64,000 nucleotides of DNA, from positions 7,997,806 through 8,061,805 of the forward strand of contig CM043954.1 of the NCBI GenBank assembly GCA_014529385.2. The letters are read 5' to 3'. This stretch comes from Adiantum capillus-veneris. Taxonomy: Eukaryota; Streptophyta; Polypodiopsida; Polypodiales; Pteridaceae. The position numbers were made by a program, and so were the translations under genes. Shown in pieces: positions 32,072 through 42,628 of the stretch. Below the pieces are notes generated by a model. The model was not told where the DNA came from, searched no databases, and saw nothing but the letters and a program-made list of their open reading frames with translations. Numbering within the stretch: position 1 is the first letter of the stretch; the number at the start of each line of letters is the position of its first letter.

Positions 32072-32632
32072 TCACATTTCCTTGCTTAGGAGAACACCCA
32101 CAACATCATCAAAATTAAGAGTAGTTGTGTCAAAAACAGAATTACGTACAGCCATCACAAGGCTGTCCCAACTATCCGGTAGAGACGATAGTATAAGAAG
32201 AGCTCGCACTTCGTCAAAATTTATATTCACCAATCGAAGCTGACTTATGTTGGTGCTAAATTCATTTACGTGTTCTGCAACTGAAACATTCTTTACCATC
32301 TTTAGATTGAACAAGCGCTTCACAAGAAATACCTTATTGGATGCCGATGGTTTCTCGTAGAAGTCATCAAGTGACTTCATCAACTCGTCCATGGTCTTCA
32401 TCTCCAAAACGTTGAAGGCCACCGTTGACACCAAGTTTACCTGGATTGTTCCCAGTGCCTTTCAATCAAGGAGAATCCATGCTTCATCTTCCATCGTTGC
32501 GGGCTTCTTTGCAAGATCTCCTAGTGGAAAATAGAGGTCCTTCTGGTAGAGATAGTCCGCAATTTGCATCTTCCAATGTTGGTATTTTTTGCGGTTGAAC
32601 TTCTCAATCTGCAGCTTCCCTTCCTCCGCCAT
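32072..32632 (-). pseudogene. gag: gag of copia element A
   Basis: A start ATG at 32632 on the minus strand gives MAEEGKLQIEKFNRKKYQHW. This continues KMQIADYLYQKDLYFPLGD and, after one TGA (near 32467), MKTMDELMKSLDDFYEKPSA, SNKVFLVKRLFNLKMVKNVS, VAEHVNEFSTNISQLRLVNI and LILSSLPDSWDSLVMAV. This is the copia gag (UBN2) fold, about 187 codons to the stop at 32072. Apart from the one stop the frame is intact. The start lies about 55 bp downstream of the PBS. Confidence 0.9.
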
Positions 32633-32687
32633 TACTCCCTCTCAATTAAAGGAATCCTTTCCTTGAGATAATTTAGCTACGACCAAA

Positions 32688-32704
32688 CCTTACTCTGATA
32701 TCAA
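32688..32704 (-). other. Primer binding site of copia element A
   Basis: On the minus strand TTGATATCAGAGTAAGG directly follows the end (TTACA) of the 5' LTR. It matches the initiator tRNA-Met type PBS with one change in the TGGTATCAGAG core. Confidence 0.75.
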
Positions 32705-32705
32705 T

Positions 32706-32790
32706 TGTAAGGAAATATGACGTAGCTAAGTAGATAATTGAGTAGATTACTTAATGGAGAGAGATAATTTTCACACACAAGAGATTATAG

Positions 32791-32845
<55 letters not shown>

Positions 32846-33180
32846 CACGATATACGTGGTTCACCCATTGTGGACTACATCCACGGGAAAGCAACCACTG
32901 AATGGCTTTAGTACTTCAAACAAGAAGTAGGTTTCAAAGGGATTATACCCTTAATAGATCTCCCACCTTGCTTTACTCTCACCACCTCACACCCACCTTG
33001 TTGCATCAACTTCACACTCTAAAATGTATGTAGAAAAGGCCTCCTTTTATAGGCCAAAAGGGTTGCCCTCTCTCATGAGAGGCAGCCATGTGTAGCCGTG
33101 ATTGTGTAAATAAGTCCAAATCAGACCCTCCAATCTGCCCACGTATGGCCGCCCTTGAGAAGACAAGTCCTCCTTTAAAA
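32706..33180 (-). repeat. 5' LTR of copia element A (shortened)
   Basis: Matches 20830-21279 closely, from TGTAAGGAAATATGACG to AAGACAAGTCCTCCTTT. The remaining ~180 bp of the left LTR are missing here, and the next bases (33181 on) already read as RT of the host Tat-like element. It has an expanded GA run at 32794-32841. Confidence 0.85.
32794..32841. repeat. GA microsatellite in the copia A LTR
   Basis: About 48 bp of GA. The homologous position in the other LTR (about 20918-20935) has a much shorter run, so the expansion post-dates insertion. Confidence 0.95.
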
Positions 33181-35885
33181 TAAAGATCTGCAAGGGGTAG
33201 ATCTTAACAGTTGTCAACACACCATGCCTTTGAAGAGTGATGCAAAACCCCGCTGGCAACGTCCCTGCATCTACAATGAAAATTTTGCAAAAAAACTTAA
33301 GGAAGAGATATAAAAACTAAAGTAAGCGGAGTTTATCTATGAGATTGAACACATGGGGTGGGTGTCACCAATTATTGTGGTGCGTAAAAAAAACAACAAA
33401 CTGCAAGTCTGTGTAAATCTCAAGAAAGTAAATGTTTCTATAATTTGAGGCAACTATCCCTTACCTATCACACATCATGTGAGTGAAAGAGTGGCTGGAA
33501 AGGAGTACTACAACTTTCTGGATGGATTTTTAGGTTACAAACTAGCTCATGACCAGTGCAAAGGATCAACAAAGAATTGCCTTTGCAACAAAACGGGATA
33601 TATTTTCATATCAAGTGATGGCATACGGGATATATTTACAACCTACGATATGAGGCTATTATCGTAGGTTGATTTATATGTATGCCATTATTGCTCAGCC
33701 TCTCTATGCACTTATCAATAAGTCTCTCTATGCACTTATCAATAAGTCTAAGTGGAACAAAGAGTGTGAGAAAGAGTTTTAGCAATTAAAGCAGAGACTT
33801 ATTTTTGCTCCAATATTGAAGGCTCTTAATTGGAACAACATCTTTCATGTCCATATAGATGCATCTGCTTATGCTATTGATTGTATCTTGGCTCAACCTA
33901 CCTCCAATAGAAATCTAAACAACACGGAATGAAATTACACCACCACAAAGAGGGAGGGATTTCTTTATTGACCACCAGAAACTGTTATACCTAGTAAACA
34001 AACCCTACAATACTGGTCGCATTGTTATATGGTTCCTAATATTTCTTGAGTTTGACTTCATAGTGGTGTGGTCAAAAAATGGAACCACACATGAGAGAGC
34101 AGATTGTTTGTCACACGAATACTACATGGAAAGCTTTGGTAGGGGTTGATGATAAGTTGCCAAACTCTTACCTTTTCAACATATAGATGGTACGACCATG
34201 GAGCGAATAGATCATACCATTACTAACCATAGGTTCATTGTAGATAGAGAGATAGCCATTAGTCATTGAGAAATCTCGCAATCTAGTGCTTATATTGCAG
34301 GATGGCTATATAAACAAGGAAGAGACGGTATCCTCAAATTATGTATTGATCCATGCAAAAAAGAGTTGTATCTGAAACAAGCTTATGTGAAAATCACGGG
34401 CATACATAATGCCAGAACACAAACATATCAGAGATTGGGGTCTGTTGACCAAGCATGCAGAAGAGCGTGCACGACTATGTTTGCTCACGTAATAACTACA
34501 CAATCAAAAAACTAATCGAGCATGCTAAATTGTTTAGGATAGTAGCCACACCAAAATGGGCAAAGTACATGTTAGACTACTTAGAATAAGGAGTTCTATC
34601 AAAGAACTTAAGCAGAGCCAGAGTATGCTCGATACAAAATGAATCCAAAAGCTATGATATAATTGGAAACCAACTTTATCAAAGATAGATGTACTACAAA
34701 AAGTGAGTACCTGCTCATACTTGAGCAAGCTCACGCTAGTCTAGCAAGAGGACACTTTAACAGACAAAACCATGAAAACTATACTCCTAGCAGGGATTTG
34801 GTGGACTACTCTATTTAAGGATGCAAAATGTAATGTAAAACACTGTGATTCTTGCCAGCATACTAAAGTACAGGCACAATGAGATGACATACCACTAACA
34901 CCACTGATGGGAGCATGCACTTTTGCCAAGTGGGGATTAGTCGGGCCTATTTCTCCACCAACCTATATAATGCATGCTCAATATATTGTAGTGGAAAAAA
35001 ACTATCTAACAAAGTGGGTTGAAGCTAAGGCCACCCAAAAATGATGCTCAAACCACAACGTAATTCTTATATGAGAACATTTTCAGATGTTATGACCTTC
35101 ATCATAATAGTGAGTGATTGAGGCACACATTTCATAAATAACATGATTGAGTTCTTGTTGCATGAATTCATGATCATTCATTCAAAATCAGTACCATATC
35201 ACCCTCAAGCCAATGGACAAGTTGAGAGCACCAAAAACGTTTTGCGCACACTTCTAACAAAAAATCTCAATGAATCTAGAACGAATTGGGAATTGAAACT
35301 ACATTCATTCGTTTGGGCATATGGGTAGCATTTAAAACACCACAAAATACAACTTTTTTTAAACTTAGTGTTTGGAATAAATGATATACTTCTAGTACAG
35401 TTCTTAATTCCTACACTACACATAGCTCAAAATTTGGACTTGAATGGACAGGATTTCTTGATATTTTGAACCAAATGATGCAATTAGATGAGACCAGACT
35501 TCAAACAGTTGTAGCTATGTATACGCACAAACAACAGTTGAAACTATTCCATGACCAACATGTGAAAAACAAGGAATTTTAGAAGAGTGATTATGTTCTA
35601 GTCTATACCTTGAAACAAAATTCCAAGAAACTTAAAAAGCAAGGTAACAATCTCTTTGTGATCAACGATATATTGCCTAGTGGAGTTGTCCAACTCGCAA
35701 CATTAGAGGGAGAGGTAATTTCTATCTGGATAAATTGTTGCAAAATGAAAAAGTATAACCAACCTCTCAGAGTGAACATGCTAGAAAAGATACATTTAGT
35801 GAAGGAGCACCAAAAAAAAAGATCAACAAGTCAAAGACCAAGCCCAAAAAGAAGCAAAATCACAAATTTTGAAGATGAAGAATAA
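33181..35885 (+). pseudogene. pol: pol (RT to integrase) of Tat-like element 1
   Basis: Begins in frame as KDLQGVDLNSCQHTMPLKSD, close to 45750 in element 2. RT fragments follow: MGWVSPIIVVRKKNNKLQVC, GNYPLPITHHVSERVAGKEY and YNFLDGF.GY; the Y.DD box is lost. RNase H appears as IFHVHIDASAYAIDCILAQ. Integrase carries two zinc-type modules: LKQAYVKITGIHNARTQTYQ (first His changed to Tyr), then EYLLILEQAHASLARGHFN with VKHCDSCQHTK. The core Glu region is VPYHPQANGQVESTKNVL (35180-35240). The C-terminus reads QLDETRLQTVVAMYTHKQQL, KSDYVLVYTLKQNSKKLKKQ, LPSGVVQLATLEGEVIS and ends at a TAA (35883). Many stops and shifts. A 24-bp duplication lies at about 33705-33748. Confidence 0.85.
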
Positions 35886-36264
35886 CCAGCTCCCACAATC
35901 TCCTATCAACGTAGTTCAACTCGAACAAACTTGGATTGGTGGAATGAATGTTTGGGTCAGTGTACGACTAATAAATGGCACAATAGAAAGAGCATTGGTG
36001 GATACCGGAGCACGTGTAAATGCTATGCAATATTCAACATACCTCAAACTATCAGATTCAATGATTGAGACAACCAAGATCAAACTTAAAGCTGTGAACA
36101 AGGAAGCCATGGTTAGTTTGGGACATGCTAGTGCAACCAAAGTTGGTATGTGCAGGGAAGTGTTCTATGCCAGGAAAAAGGTGCTAGCAGCAGGTGTAAG
36201 ACAAAGGGATAAGGCCAATGTGGAAGACCTGGGAAAGAACATGCTAGTGGAGGTGTATGCCTGA
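35875..36264 (+). CDS. Post-pol ORF with retropepsin-like domain (Tat-like element 1)
   Basis: A 129-codon ORF from the first ATG (35875) overlaps the end of pol by 11 bases in another frame. It reads VQLEQTWIGGMNVWVSVRLI, then NGTIERALVDTGARVNAMQY, an aspartic-protease-type D-T-G-A flap-strand pattern with Asp at 36001. STYLKLSDSMIETTKIKLKA and GHASATKVGMCREVFYA follow. The usual second signature (ILG.PW) is not obvious, so the domain may be truncated. It has no stops, although the preceding pol is full of them. It cannot be the normal protease, which lies before RT. The domain at 59.0 kb resembles it. Whether it is functional is unknown. Confidence 0.5.
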   Translation: MKNNQLPQSPINVVQLEQTWIGGMNVWVSVRLINGTIERALVDTGARVNAMQYSTYLKLSDSMIETTKIKLKAVNKEAMVSLGHASATKVGMCREVFYARKKVLAAGVRQRDKANVEDLGKNMLVEVYA

Positions 36265-37429
36265 TGTGGCTTTCTAGGCCAAAAAGACTCCAAAATGGTC
36301 CAAGTTGGATGATAGTTAAAGGTGCCTGAGGTGCTGAGTTAGTGCTCTAGAATGTGGTTCTTGAGGTGTTGTTCAAGCCGGTCCAAACGGCTCATCAAAT
36401 GGAGCCACAATGTGGAAGATATTGCAATTTAAAGATAGAAGGTTTACAGATCCTTGACAAACAAGGCAACTGGGGACAAATTGTCGGAGCAGGTTTGGAG
36501 TGATAGATGTATAGTGCTTCAATTAAGGAGCATGCCGGTCTTTTCGGATTGTGAATCATAGCTCTACAAAGAAAGTATGGTCAATTGAAAATTTATTGAG
36601 GATCAGGTTTGTGCCCACCTGACAACATGAATATGCATGCCATCTGGAGTTTTCAGGTCCTCTCCATGGTTTATATGTGCTATATGCAGCAAGATAAAGC
36701 CCTAGGAAGTGACGACCCTCCATTCTCAGTCTCAAGCACCACGTTATGGTCAATTGAAGTTGGGTGCAGTTGCCTGGTAGGAGGTGCTAGATAGTTTTCT
36801 CCTATTTCCAGTGTGTTAGCTGGAGGCCACATCAAGGTCGACATGTGGTGAAAATTGAAGGAGTTGAAGTCAAAAGTAATCTCTATCGGTCGCTCTTTAT
36901 AGCTTGAGCACGGGGTTCTCAACCGTCAAATAGCAAAGCTTTGAAAGAAAGGATAAAAGGGTGGTTTTTAGAAGTGTTTTTATGGTGTTCTTATCACCTG
37001 AAGGGCCAAGCCCCATCAAGCTACCACGTGGCACTAGGAGCAGTCCCACATGCACAACTCAGAGCTTGCAAGAAGGCAATGTATAAGGGCTATATCGTGA
37101 CCCTCTTTTTGTTGAATACATAGAGAGAGAGCTCCTTTGGAGCTCCTAGCTACGGTGGTGGCGCTCTGTTGGCTCTGTGTAGTCACATCATGATGATCTT
37201 AGGGGTTTTGAAGGCGGCCAATGGTGTTGTGGCATCACAAGCAGTGGTCAGGAGGTGGAGTGATGGTTGGACAATCGTTAGTGGCTTGCTCATGTGGCAT
37301 GTTGGTACCCATGAAGAGTCTGGTTCCCACGGGCGAGAGGCCACCCATTTTTGAAAACAAGGGGAATCCCACACTAGCGACATCACTAGTGAGGCATGAG
37401 GTTCTGGCCGTGGGTGCTTAAGGATGGGC

Positions 37430-37430
<1 letters not shown>
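36265..37430. other. No recognised gene
   Basis: No transposon motif was read. The phrase TATGGTCAATTGAA occurs twice (about 36577 and 36745). A TATA-like GTATAAGGGCTATATCG near 37080-37097 is followed by a GA-rich leader, which could be LTR promoter sequence of the element whose gag follows at 37.8 kb. No LTR pair was found. Confidence 0.3.

Positions 37431-37466
<36 letters not shown>
37431..37466. repeat. GA microsatellite
   Basis: About 36 bp of uninterrupted GA. Confidence 0.95.
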
Positions 37467-37469
<3 letters not shown>

Positions 37470-37809
37470 CAAGTTGTGATATGTTTGGGTAGCTATGATG
37501 TGCACGTGTTTACGTGTTAGTGTGAGTGCGGGCGGTGGCCTACCTGCATGTGTTGAAAGTTTTGAAGGTGAACACTAGTGGATTGGGGTGTTGTGTATGC
37601 CCTTGGATATAGAGAGGCGATCTGTTGTGTGTCGAGTGTGTTCCCCCATTTCCCCTTGCCATCTTCTGTTGCCCCCATTGAGGAGGTGTCTGATGCTTCT
37701 AGTTGAAGTTGAAATGATGATTTTGGTGATGCCAAAGGTGCAACCTTTGAAGAGAAGGTGCTGCTAGAGAAGACGTGGTCTGAATTTCCCATTTTCACTC
37801 GGGTCAAAG

Positions 37810-38300
37810 ATGGGGAAACTTGGTGTCAAAATTACTTGGCATCCATCGAGAGAAGAAAGCATAGTGCAAGTGTTCCCGCTCTTGGTTTGTGGTAAGGCAA
37901 GGCTATGGTTTGATGGCACGGGTGAAGAAGAAAAGGTGGATTGTGTAGGTCTAGAGGAAGCTTTCTGAAGCAAATATGTAGTGGATGTTCAGTTGAACAA
38001 AGTGAAGCAAAAGCTGGACAGTTTGAAGCAAAGTTTGGAAGCGGATTTTCAAGCATTCATATGGGAGTTTGAAGTCCTTTGGGGGAAGATGATCAAGGTA
38101 ACTAATGCAGAGAATGTTGGGTTTTTTAAGTTGAATAAATTCATGGATTCCTTGAATGAGGAAGTGTGAGGCAAAGTCAAGATAGGTATCCCGATGTCAT
38201 ATGAAGAAGCAGTAGCTCTAGCAAAAGGGCGGACCAAAAATATATTAAAGAAGCATGAAGCTAGGTGGAGTTTTCCATTTTTGGTGGTGCAAGATAGTGT
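37810..38300 (+). pseudogene. gag: gag remnant of a Ty3/gypsy element
   Basis: From an ATG at 37810 the frame reads MGKLGVKITWHPSREESIVQ, VFPLLVCGKARLWFDGTGEE, a stop (TGA near 37966), then SKYVVDVQLNKVKQKLDSLK, QSLEADFQAFIWEFEVLWGK, NVGFFKLNKFMDSLNEE, a second stop (TGA, 38167), and KIGIPMSYEEAVALAKGRTK. The A..WF ... L..LKQ...F..EFE.L pattern fits the Retrotrans_gag capsid domain. No zinc knuckle or pol follows; the next 400 bp are acidic low-complexity (38446-38688, EEILELETEEEIEQSDSSS). Confidence 0.65.
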
Positions 38301-38788
38301 GATAGAGTGGTAGTGGAGACACGAGTAGTCTAAAGGGATGTGCCTATGTGAGAAGAACCTAGGGTTCTATGGCTGTAGAGAGACATTTTGGTTTCTCTGT
38401 TGAGGATGGTGGCTAGAGAGGTTCTTAGTTGTGGATTAAGTACAGGTGGTTCGAGATCAGGCAAAGGATGTGCTTCCAAGTCGAGGTGTGGTTTTTGGAG
38501 CTCCATTGAGGTGTAGTAAAGTCCAAAGAGTGCAGTTTTCAAACAAGGTTGAAGCAGTAAAGCTAGAGGAGATTCTTGAGCTCGAGACAGAGGAAGAGAT
38601 TGAGCAGAGTGATAGTAGCTCTATGGATGCCCCTCTAGAGTATAAACTGCACAATGCGCAAAAATGCATGATTACCTATGTGTATTAGAGAAGCAGGCGA
38701 TCAGGAGAAGAAGAAGCAGAAGAAGAGAGTTTTAACGTCGTAGGAAACTATCCCAAGAGACCTTAAAGATCTAGCCGGGGGGAGATAG

Positions 38789-38808
38789 AGAGAGAGAGAG
38801 AGAGAGAG
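38789..38808. repeat. Short GA microsatellite
   Basis: About 20 bp of GA at the left edge of the GC-richer island. Confidence 0.9.
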
Positions 38809-38814
38809 AATGAA

Positions 38815-39850
38815 TCATGGGCAAATTACAACTGAAGATGCAGGCAATGATGCCGAGTGTGTGGTATCGCAGACTAAAGATGGGGCTGTGCATGCGTACA
38901 GATGGAAGCCCTCACCAGCAAGGCGCTATCAACTACAAACGGTCCTCTCAGCGCAAGCAGTTGGGCTCCTCCCGGAAGCAGCTCATCATTAAGGGCTCCC
39001 CTCTCCCCAGCTCTACTCTTTCCCCTATCTCTGCTAGCTTCTCCCAGCTTGAAGAGAGACAATCGCTCACATCCCCCAGCTCTCTTCAAGAGGGAGAATG
39101 CCTCTCACATACCTCGCACACAATAACACCTTCGATCGAACAGAGGGAAGCCCATTTTGCCAGTGCGGAAACCGAATTAGTCCCCAATTGGGAAGAGGGG
39201 GAAACACAGTACTTTGCCAATTCTGCAACTCACTCTGCCAATCCAGGGCCCGCCGCACTAGATCAGCCCCCTTGTGCATCAGAGGCACAAAGCCTTCAAG
39301 ACAGAGTCTCCGAAAAAAGAGAATCCCTTTCCAAAGCTCCCTGCATTGATACCCCATAATTACCGATCATATGGTGTCTTCAAAACTACAACGCTCTCTT
39401 TCTTTCCTCTGTTCTGCTCCAGGCCAGTAGCAGCCTTTCACAGACTCCCAAGGCCGGCGCGGTGCGCCCCCTCTTTCAAGCCGACGCCCCAACTCTTACA
39501 CAAGGTCCAGGCTCCAGCTCGTACAGTAGAACTATCTCTATAAAAAAGCTCTCTGAAAGAGCGCGCTCTTTCAGAGAGTTTTGTTTTATAGAGAAAGAGG
39601 TAGGTCTCACCGATTTCGGAAAAATGGTACGAGGCCAGAATCAGACAAAGATGCCTTTATTTAAGAGGATCAAAACTAAAGCAAGGTGGGCGATGAGACA
39701 ACGAGCATGGAGAGGAAGGTGGCACGCAATAGTGCAACGATGCGCAGGAGCCAATAGGCCAGGGCAGAGCACGGAGCCTCGTGCACTGTCGCATGAAGCT
39801 AGAAAAAACACAATTCTTTTTTGAAGTAAAAGTACACTTTGAGAGGACGA
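38815..39850. other. GC-richer island, possible organelle-derived insert
   Basis: Composition changes sharply here: CCGGCGCGGTGCGCCCCC-type runs, few poly-A/T tracts and several overlapping open frames on both strands. The plus frame 38817-39359 (180 codons) is Ser/Glu-rich with no known domain. A second frame reads MVRGQNQTKMPLFKRIKTK from 39624. The texture resembles plant mitochondrial intergenic DNA, but I recognise no mitochondrial gene, so this is a hypothesis. It contains a long palindrome at 39549-39578. Confidence 0.3.
39535..39594. repeat. Long near-perfect palindrome (hairpin)
   Basis: 39549-39578 is a perfect 30-bp inverted repeat centred on GCGC (half CTCTCTGAAAGAGC). Beyond short unpaired gaps, 39535-39545 (TCTCTATAAAA) pairs with 39584-39594 (TTTTATAGAGA). 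The total stem is about 26 bp with one asymmetric internal loop and no terminal loop. Confidence 0.9.
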
Positions 39851-40605
39851 GTCACTTGCATGCATGATCGATTCAACGCTTTGAAACGGTGTGGGAGAGT
39901 TCAAAACCTGTAAAAACTTGTAATTTTGCGCCTCTAGCAGTCATGCAAGACAACAAGGCAACAAGGCAAAGGAAATCTATCAGATTCCGGGCAATCAAAG
40001 TGGAATCCTACCAGTATGTATGTAAGAGACGGAAGTTCCAACGTGAGAAATTTTCGTCACGCTCGAGAAAGAGAGAAAGAGAAACGGCTAAATGCCATGA
40101 AAAGCCCATGGCCCTCTTTTTCTCGTCGGTTGCGCGTTATTCGCTCATTGACAGTGACATGAAAATATCTTTAGCACATTATTACATATCAAGACGTTGA
40201 CGATGTCCTGCATACTTCTCTCTACTTACTCTGAGAGCCACTAACGTTATGCGATCTTTTTAGTGTCCATCATTCGCTCTATTGGCATGGGGTATACGCA
40301 AGTAATGTGAAATAAAAGAGGAGGTAGTAGGACATGGGGTACTGCACGACGACGACGACAATACAAGAGAAGCGTGTCGGCTAGATAGTGGGCACGAAGG
40401 GGCTTGCAACCAAGCTCCATCGATGGTGGTTTCCACTGACAAGGCGGAAGTGCAATTTCAAAGGCCGGTAGGGAAGATAAATCTTTAGATTTGGTGCAGC
40501 CAAGTGAACAAGCTCGTCCTAACGGTTAGACACATAGCTCTCGGATTATTGCCTTCCCACCCACCGTGGTTCAAGACCGGCATTGAGGACGAAGGACTAT
40601 AAAAT

Positions 40606-40706
<101 letters not shown>

Positions 40707-41220
40707 TCCTCCATAATATGTGTGTTGGTGTTCACCCTTTAGCTTCGTTATCATGAGAGCTAAGTGGAAGAAAAAACAAACATGGCAGCTGAACACTAGA
40801 AGGCGAAGAGATATGAGGGCACACATCAAAGTAGTCACCTGTGGTCCCTCGCAGTGCAAGGACTTTTTTGAATACTTGCAAATTTTCATGGAGATTCTCA
40901 AGGCTCGACATTTTTTCCATGCTTGACATTTTTCTGTAGACATTTTTTGTATCTAATGCAATGTTAAGGAAAAAACAAGTTCACAAACATACAAAATTCC
41001 CTTAAGGATAGATTCAAAGAGATTTTTTTTAAGTAGCTCATAATTTACTCTTTAATTTCTTAAATTTTTCAACCGGAATTTTTCCTTTCCTCTCCCATCA
41101 ACCAGTTATTTTGATTTTTCAACCGGCCCAAGGACAAGTTGAGGCACACTTTTCCCAAACAGTGATCTGTTGAAAATAGATAGCTTATTGTCCGGATGAT
41201 AGTGATATTGTTTTTCGGTT

Positions 41221-41222
<2 letters not shown>

Positions 41223-41264
<42 letters not shown>
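41223..41264. repeat. GA microsatellite
   Basis: About 42 bp of GA. Confidence 0.95.
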
Positions 41265-41267
<3 letters not shown>

Positions 41268-41512
41268 AAGCATCTTCTTTCACTTAGTAGCATTCTTCCT
41301 AGTGGGTGGACATGATCGTCCAGGTAGCAAGATTTTCTTACCACCTCATCTTGAGCAGACACAAGCTCAAAACAGACTAAATTTTGCTGCAAAAAAAATA
41401 GTATGGAAAGTCCATCTTGTTGAAACTGTCATTCCAGATGTGGATAAGCCTCTTGTACTACCTTTAAGAGTAGGGTCTGGTTTTTATCTTCACAAATTGG
41501 AGCCAAATTTGC

Positions 41513-41742
41513 CTCTTATAATTGGTGACACCAGGATGTGAAGCATATTTCAATAGTGATGTGCTTGTCCATTGTGTGGTAGATGCTATGTCCTTCTGAC
41601 ATTTGCTAGATTTTTCCAAACACTGATCTCTTATAATTGGCGACACCATGATGTGAAGCATATTTCAACACTGATGTGCTTGTACATTGTGTGGTAGATG
41701 CTATGTCCTTTTGACATCTGCCAGATTTTTCCAAACAATGAT
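41513..41742. repeat. 115-bp tandem duplication
   Basis: Units 41513-41627 and 41628-41742 both begin CTCTTATAATTGG and end in TTTTTCCAAACA.TGAT. They contain GATGTGAAGCATATTTCAA and GTGTGGTAGATGCTATGTCC. About ten substitutions separate them. Confidence 0.9.
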
Positions 41743-42104
41743 TCAAAATGGAAAGGAACCGCATCTTCATTTTTTGTGAAAGAAGTTGTTCAATATTTGA
41801 TGCATGAAGCGAGATATACTATGGCAATTTAGATGTCACCTGCTTATTACGAAGGCCAAAGTGAAGTCCCCATAAGGAGGCCATAAAGTCGAACCTCTAT
41901 GAGCTTCTTAGCATAGATCCTTTAGTAGTTGATGTTAAGGTCAAAACCCATGAAAAGGTCGATAGCTTGGGAGATAATCGTAGCATTGTTGCCCACTCTG
42001 TTATGTTATTGATGAAGAAATAATAAAACAATATATAGTAAAGATTTTTAGGCTTTAATTGCTACTGGTGTTTTTACCAATTAATTATTGATTAAGCAAT
42101 GATT

Positions 42105-42108
<4 letters not shown>

Positions 42109-42150
<42 letters not shown>
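42109..42150. repeat. GA microsatellite
   Basis: About 42 bp of GA. A further ~36-bp duplication (TTCTCTAAAGGGAAGGTAAG) follows at about 42238-42295. Confidence 0.95.
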
Positions 42151-42156
<6 letters not shown>

Positions 42157-42596
42157 AGAGGAAGAGGAAGAGACGTTTTAACGTCATAGGAACATTCCAC
42201 AAGATACTTCACATTTCTATCAACAAGTCTTGAAGTGCTTCTCTAAAGGGAAGGTAAGGGAAGGGGAGATACTTCTCTAAAGGGAAGGTAAGGGGGAGAG
42301 CCTGAGAGAGACGTGCCTTACGAGAAAGAACTCAAAGAGATTTAATGCATAGTCACATGATATATGTGTTAGTAAATTTGCGTCTTCTTTCACACATAGC
42401 ACACTTGTGAAGATGCCTTGCACTTGCCGGTACTCATACTAATAGTAAAGTCGATCACTAGATTTGTATAATGGTGACCTAACTTCAAAACATGGTCCAT
42501 AAACTTATAGAACTTTCCACATTAAGTATTTCTAAGTTTCCAAAAACTATGTTTTTGCTAGCAATGGTGTTGACATTTACTATTTGGTTTCAAAGA

Positions 42597-42628
42597 AATC
42601 TCTCTCTCTCCCCCTCTCTCTCTCTCTG
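42597..42628. repeat. CT microsatellite
   Basis: CT run with a CCCC interruption. Confidence 0.9.

Larger units (their letters stand above)
20830..33180 (-). mobile_element. Ty1/copia element A (minus strand, interrupted)
   Basis: Outer limits are set by a repeat found at both ends in the same orientation (20830-21457 and 32706-33180). The coding order on the minus strand is gag, protease, integrase, RT, RNase H, which is diagnostic of Ty1/copia. Its RT is split by copia element B (22958-29892). Without that insert the element would be about 5.4 kb. The 5' LTR (right end) is shortened and no clean target duplication is seen. The outer flank on the left is gag of a Tat-like element and on the right its RT, so the insertion is tied to a deletion of host-element protease sequence. 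Confidence 0.85.

Noticed and set aside
38817-39359. 180-codon plus-strand ORF
   Set aside because: Other frames on both strands are also open over the same GC-richer stretch and no domain is seen, so it is not called as a gene.
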